From the NCBI GenBank assembly GCA_013203085.1, contig JABMQX010000316.1, positions 1 to 6,105 on the forward strand: a stretch of DNA of 6,105 nt, given 5' to 3'. This document shows, in pieces, positions 5,123-6,105 of the stretch. The notes beneath the pieces were generated by a model, which was not told where the DNA came from, made no database searches, and saw only the letters and a list, made by a program, of their open reading frames with translations. Origin of the DNA: a bacterium. GTDB lineage: Bacteria; Auribacterota; JABMQX01. The position numbers were made by a program, and so were the translations under genes. Every line of letters begins with the position of its first letter. The first letter of the stretch is position 1.

Positions 5123-6105
5123 CAATAGAGCCACAGGAGATCAGGTGTCGGCGGCAGAAATCGCGGAGATGTCGCGGGGTCCCCGATCAAGCAGAACCCT
5201 CTGAGAAAGGATTCGCTGAGCCCTCTGGCATAACAGTTCAGCTTGGCTTCGCCCAGGCATTGTCCAAGCGTGGCGCCAGAAAAAAACTGTCTCATAACCT
5301 CCTGGCCCAAAATCAAGTGCTCCGAGGGATAACCTGTGGCGGTTGGGGCGATGCACGCCGCGGCGCCGCCGTCAGCCGCTCGGAGGAGTTCTTCGGCAAG
5401 ACATTCTTTCCAAGGAACTGCGAAATATCCACTGAGGCAAGTCAGCATGCACATTATCGGAAGCTTATCGGCATTTGTCAGCGACGGCATGTCTGAGACA
5501 TGCAGAACGTACTCTGACCAGCGTTGCACGTTGCCGTGGCCCGCGTAAAAGAAAAGGAACGTCCCCGCGTTCAATGCTTCCAGGATGTCGCCTTTCAAGC
5601 TGGCAGCGTCGGGAACATTATCGCGGAAGAGATAATCCTTTTCGAAATTCGGCGGCGAGGCCGCGGCGACGGACTGACACAGTGCTTGGAAAGTGCTCCC
5701 CGCACTGGCACAGAAGGTTACCCGCTTTTGCCATTCCTGAGGAACGGCGACAGAATCGTAGCCTATCATCTTGTCCACAACTGTCTCCGCCCCGGCTGCG
5801 GACCTTACAGGAAGACGCCCCACAAAGACCTCTGGAAACGGATCGTCTCCCACAACGCATCCGAACCAACCATCATCCGGGCCCCACCCAAGAGGGGGAA
5901 TCCAGGAACAATGAGGCAAAATAAAATTCGGTTGGTGGGTCTCAAACCAGTCCATATAATCCGCGTGTCCATCTCCAAATAGAACAAGGTATCGCGGCGC
6001 CGGTGCCTGCCAATTCTGATATGCGAATTTCACGAACTTGCGGACCGCCTCGGGCGAAGTGATACCATAATTGAACTCATCGTAAACGTCCTGAACATCT
6101 ACTAC
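5122..6105 (-). CDS. C25 family (gingipain-like) cysteine protease, 5' end beyond the window
   Basis: 327 residues are visible; the frame is open to the right edge, so an N-terminal signal peptide and pro-region would lie outside. Numbered from the first visible residue: VVDVQDVYDEFNYGITSPEA (1-20) and YLVLFGDGHADY (39-50) are the first hallmarks of the family. FPEVFVGRLPVRSAAGAETV (90-109) is the 'GRlPv' block. The catalytic His190 is in FFYAGHGN and the catalytic Cys223 in MLTCLSGYF, followed by LAEELLRAADGGAAACIAPT. All key residues are present, so it should be an active Arg/Lys-type or related caspase-fold protease acting outside the cytoplasm. The GTG at 6031-6033 is inside the conserved domain and is not the real start. 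The protein ends soon after GDPATSPRF with no beta-sandwich or sorting domain, unusual for secreted C25 enzymes. Its stop overlaps the S26 start, so the two are likely co-translated. Confidence 0.92.
   Translation of the reverse strand, partial: VVDVQDVYDEFNYGITSPEAVRKFVKFAYQNWQAPAPRYLVLFGDGHADYMDWFETHQPNFILPHCSWIPPLGWGPDDGWFGCVVGDDPFPEVFVGRLPVRSAAGAETVVDKMIGYDSVAVPQEWQKRVTFCASAGSTFQALCQSVAAASPPNFEKDYLFRDNVPDAASLKGDILEALNAGTFLFFYAGHGNVQRWSEYVLHVSDMPSLTNADKLPIMCMLTCLSGYFAVPWKECLAEELLRAADGGAAACIAPTATGYPSEHLILGQEVMRQFFSGATLGQCLGEAKLNCYARGLSESFLRGFCLIGDPATSPRFLPPTPDLLWLY

Noticed and set aside
5524..5982. Plus-strand ORFs opposite the C25 gene (also 4537-4908 and 4833-5204 opposite S26)
   Set aside because: They lie antisense to genes with clear catalytic motifs and their products show no domain, signal peptide or ribosome binding site.
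1..6105. tRNA, rRNA, CRISPR array or transposase
   Set aside because: No cloverleaf, no regularly spaced direct repeats, no DDE or tyrosine-recombinase motifs were seen on either strand.

Overview
The window looks like chromosomal DNA from an uncultured or little-studied Gram-negative bacterium, most likely of the PVC group (Kiritimatiellota, Verrucomicrobiota, Lentisphaerota or Planctomycetota). The evidence is a secreted protein that combines bacterial thrombospondin-type-3 calcium loops with a C-terminal module of the 'YELQST...W..L...FYRL' kind, a gingipain-like C25 protease, an ER/archaeal-type (Ser/His) S26 peptidase, and a read-through repeat of the 'CGCAAAGGCGCGAAG / CCTTCGTGGCTTT' kind often seen between genes in environmental bacteria. 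The phylum is an inference from these traits; no marker gene is present.

Plus strand, 1-4372. A membrane-anchored, exported protein of an unnamed family (25-1233) has two thioredoxin-fold-like halves without CXXC and a conserved-looking CECG motif. A very good ribosome binding site and a start codon overlapping its stop (1230) lead into what looks like the broken first segment of an FtsX/MacB-type permease (1230-1375). Next come an ABC exporter pair: a NatA-type ATPase (1428-2444) and an ABC-2 permease (2444-3256), joined by a TGATG overlap. A doubtful 46-codon ORF (3234-3374) straddles the gap before a secreted protein with a lectin-like beta-sandwich, calcium loops and a C-terminal beta module (3362-4372).

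Minus strand, 6105-4418. A C25 (gingipain/caspase-like) protease runs in from beyond the right edge (6105-5122) and its stop overlaps the start of an S26-type signal-peptidase-like protein (5122-4418). The last 45 or so codons of the peptidase run through the repeat at about 4441-4555. The two gene sets converge, with only 45 bases between stop codons at 4373-4417 and no clear terminator.

How the genes may work together: the ATPase and permease form an exporter. Two proteins with signal peptides and two proteases sit beside it, so the area is concerned with export and processing of proteins or peptides at the cell surface. Whether the plus- and minus-strand sets act together cannot be told from this window. 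The most notable points are the broken FtsX-like gene behind an intact ribosome binding site, the C25-S26 protease pair with overlapping genes, and the peptidase tail made from a dispersed repeat. No RNA gene, CRISPR array, transposase or origin was found. No stretch over 300 bases lacks a gene.
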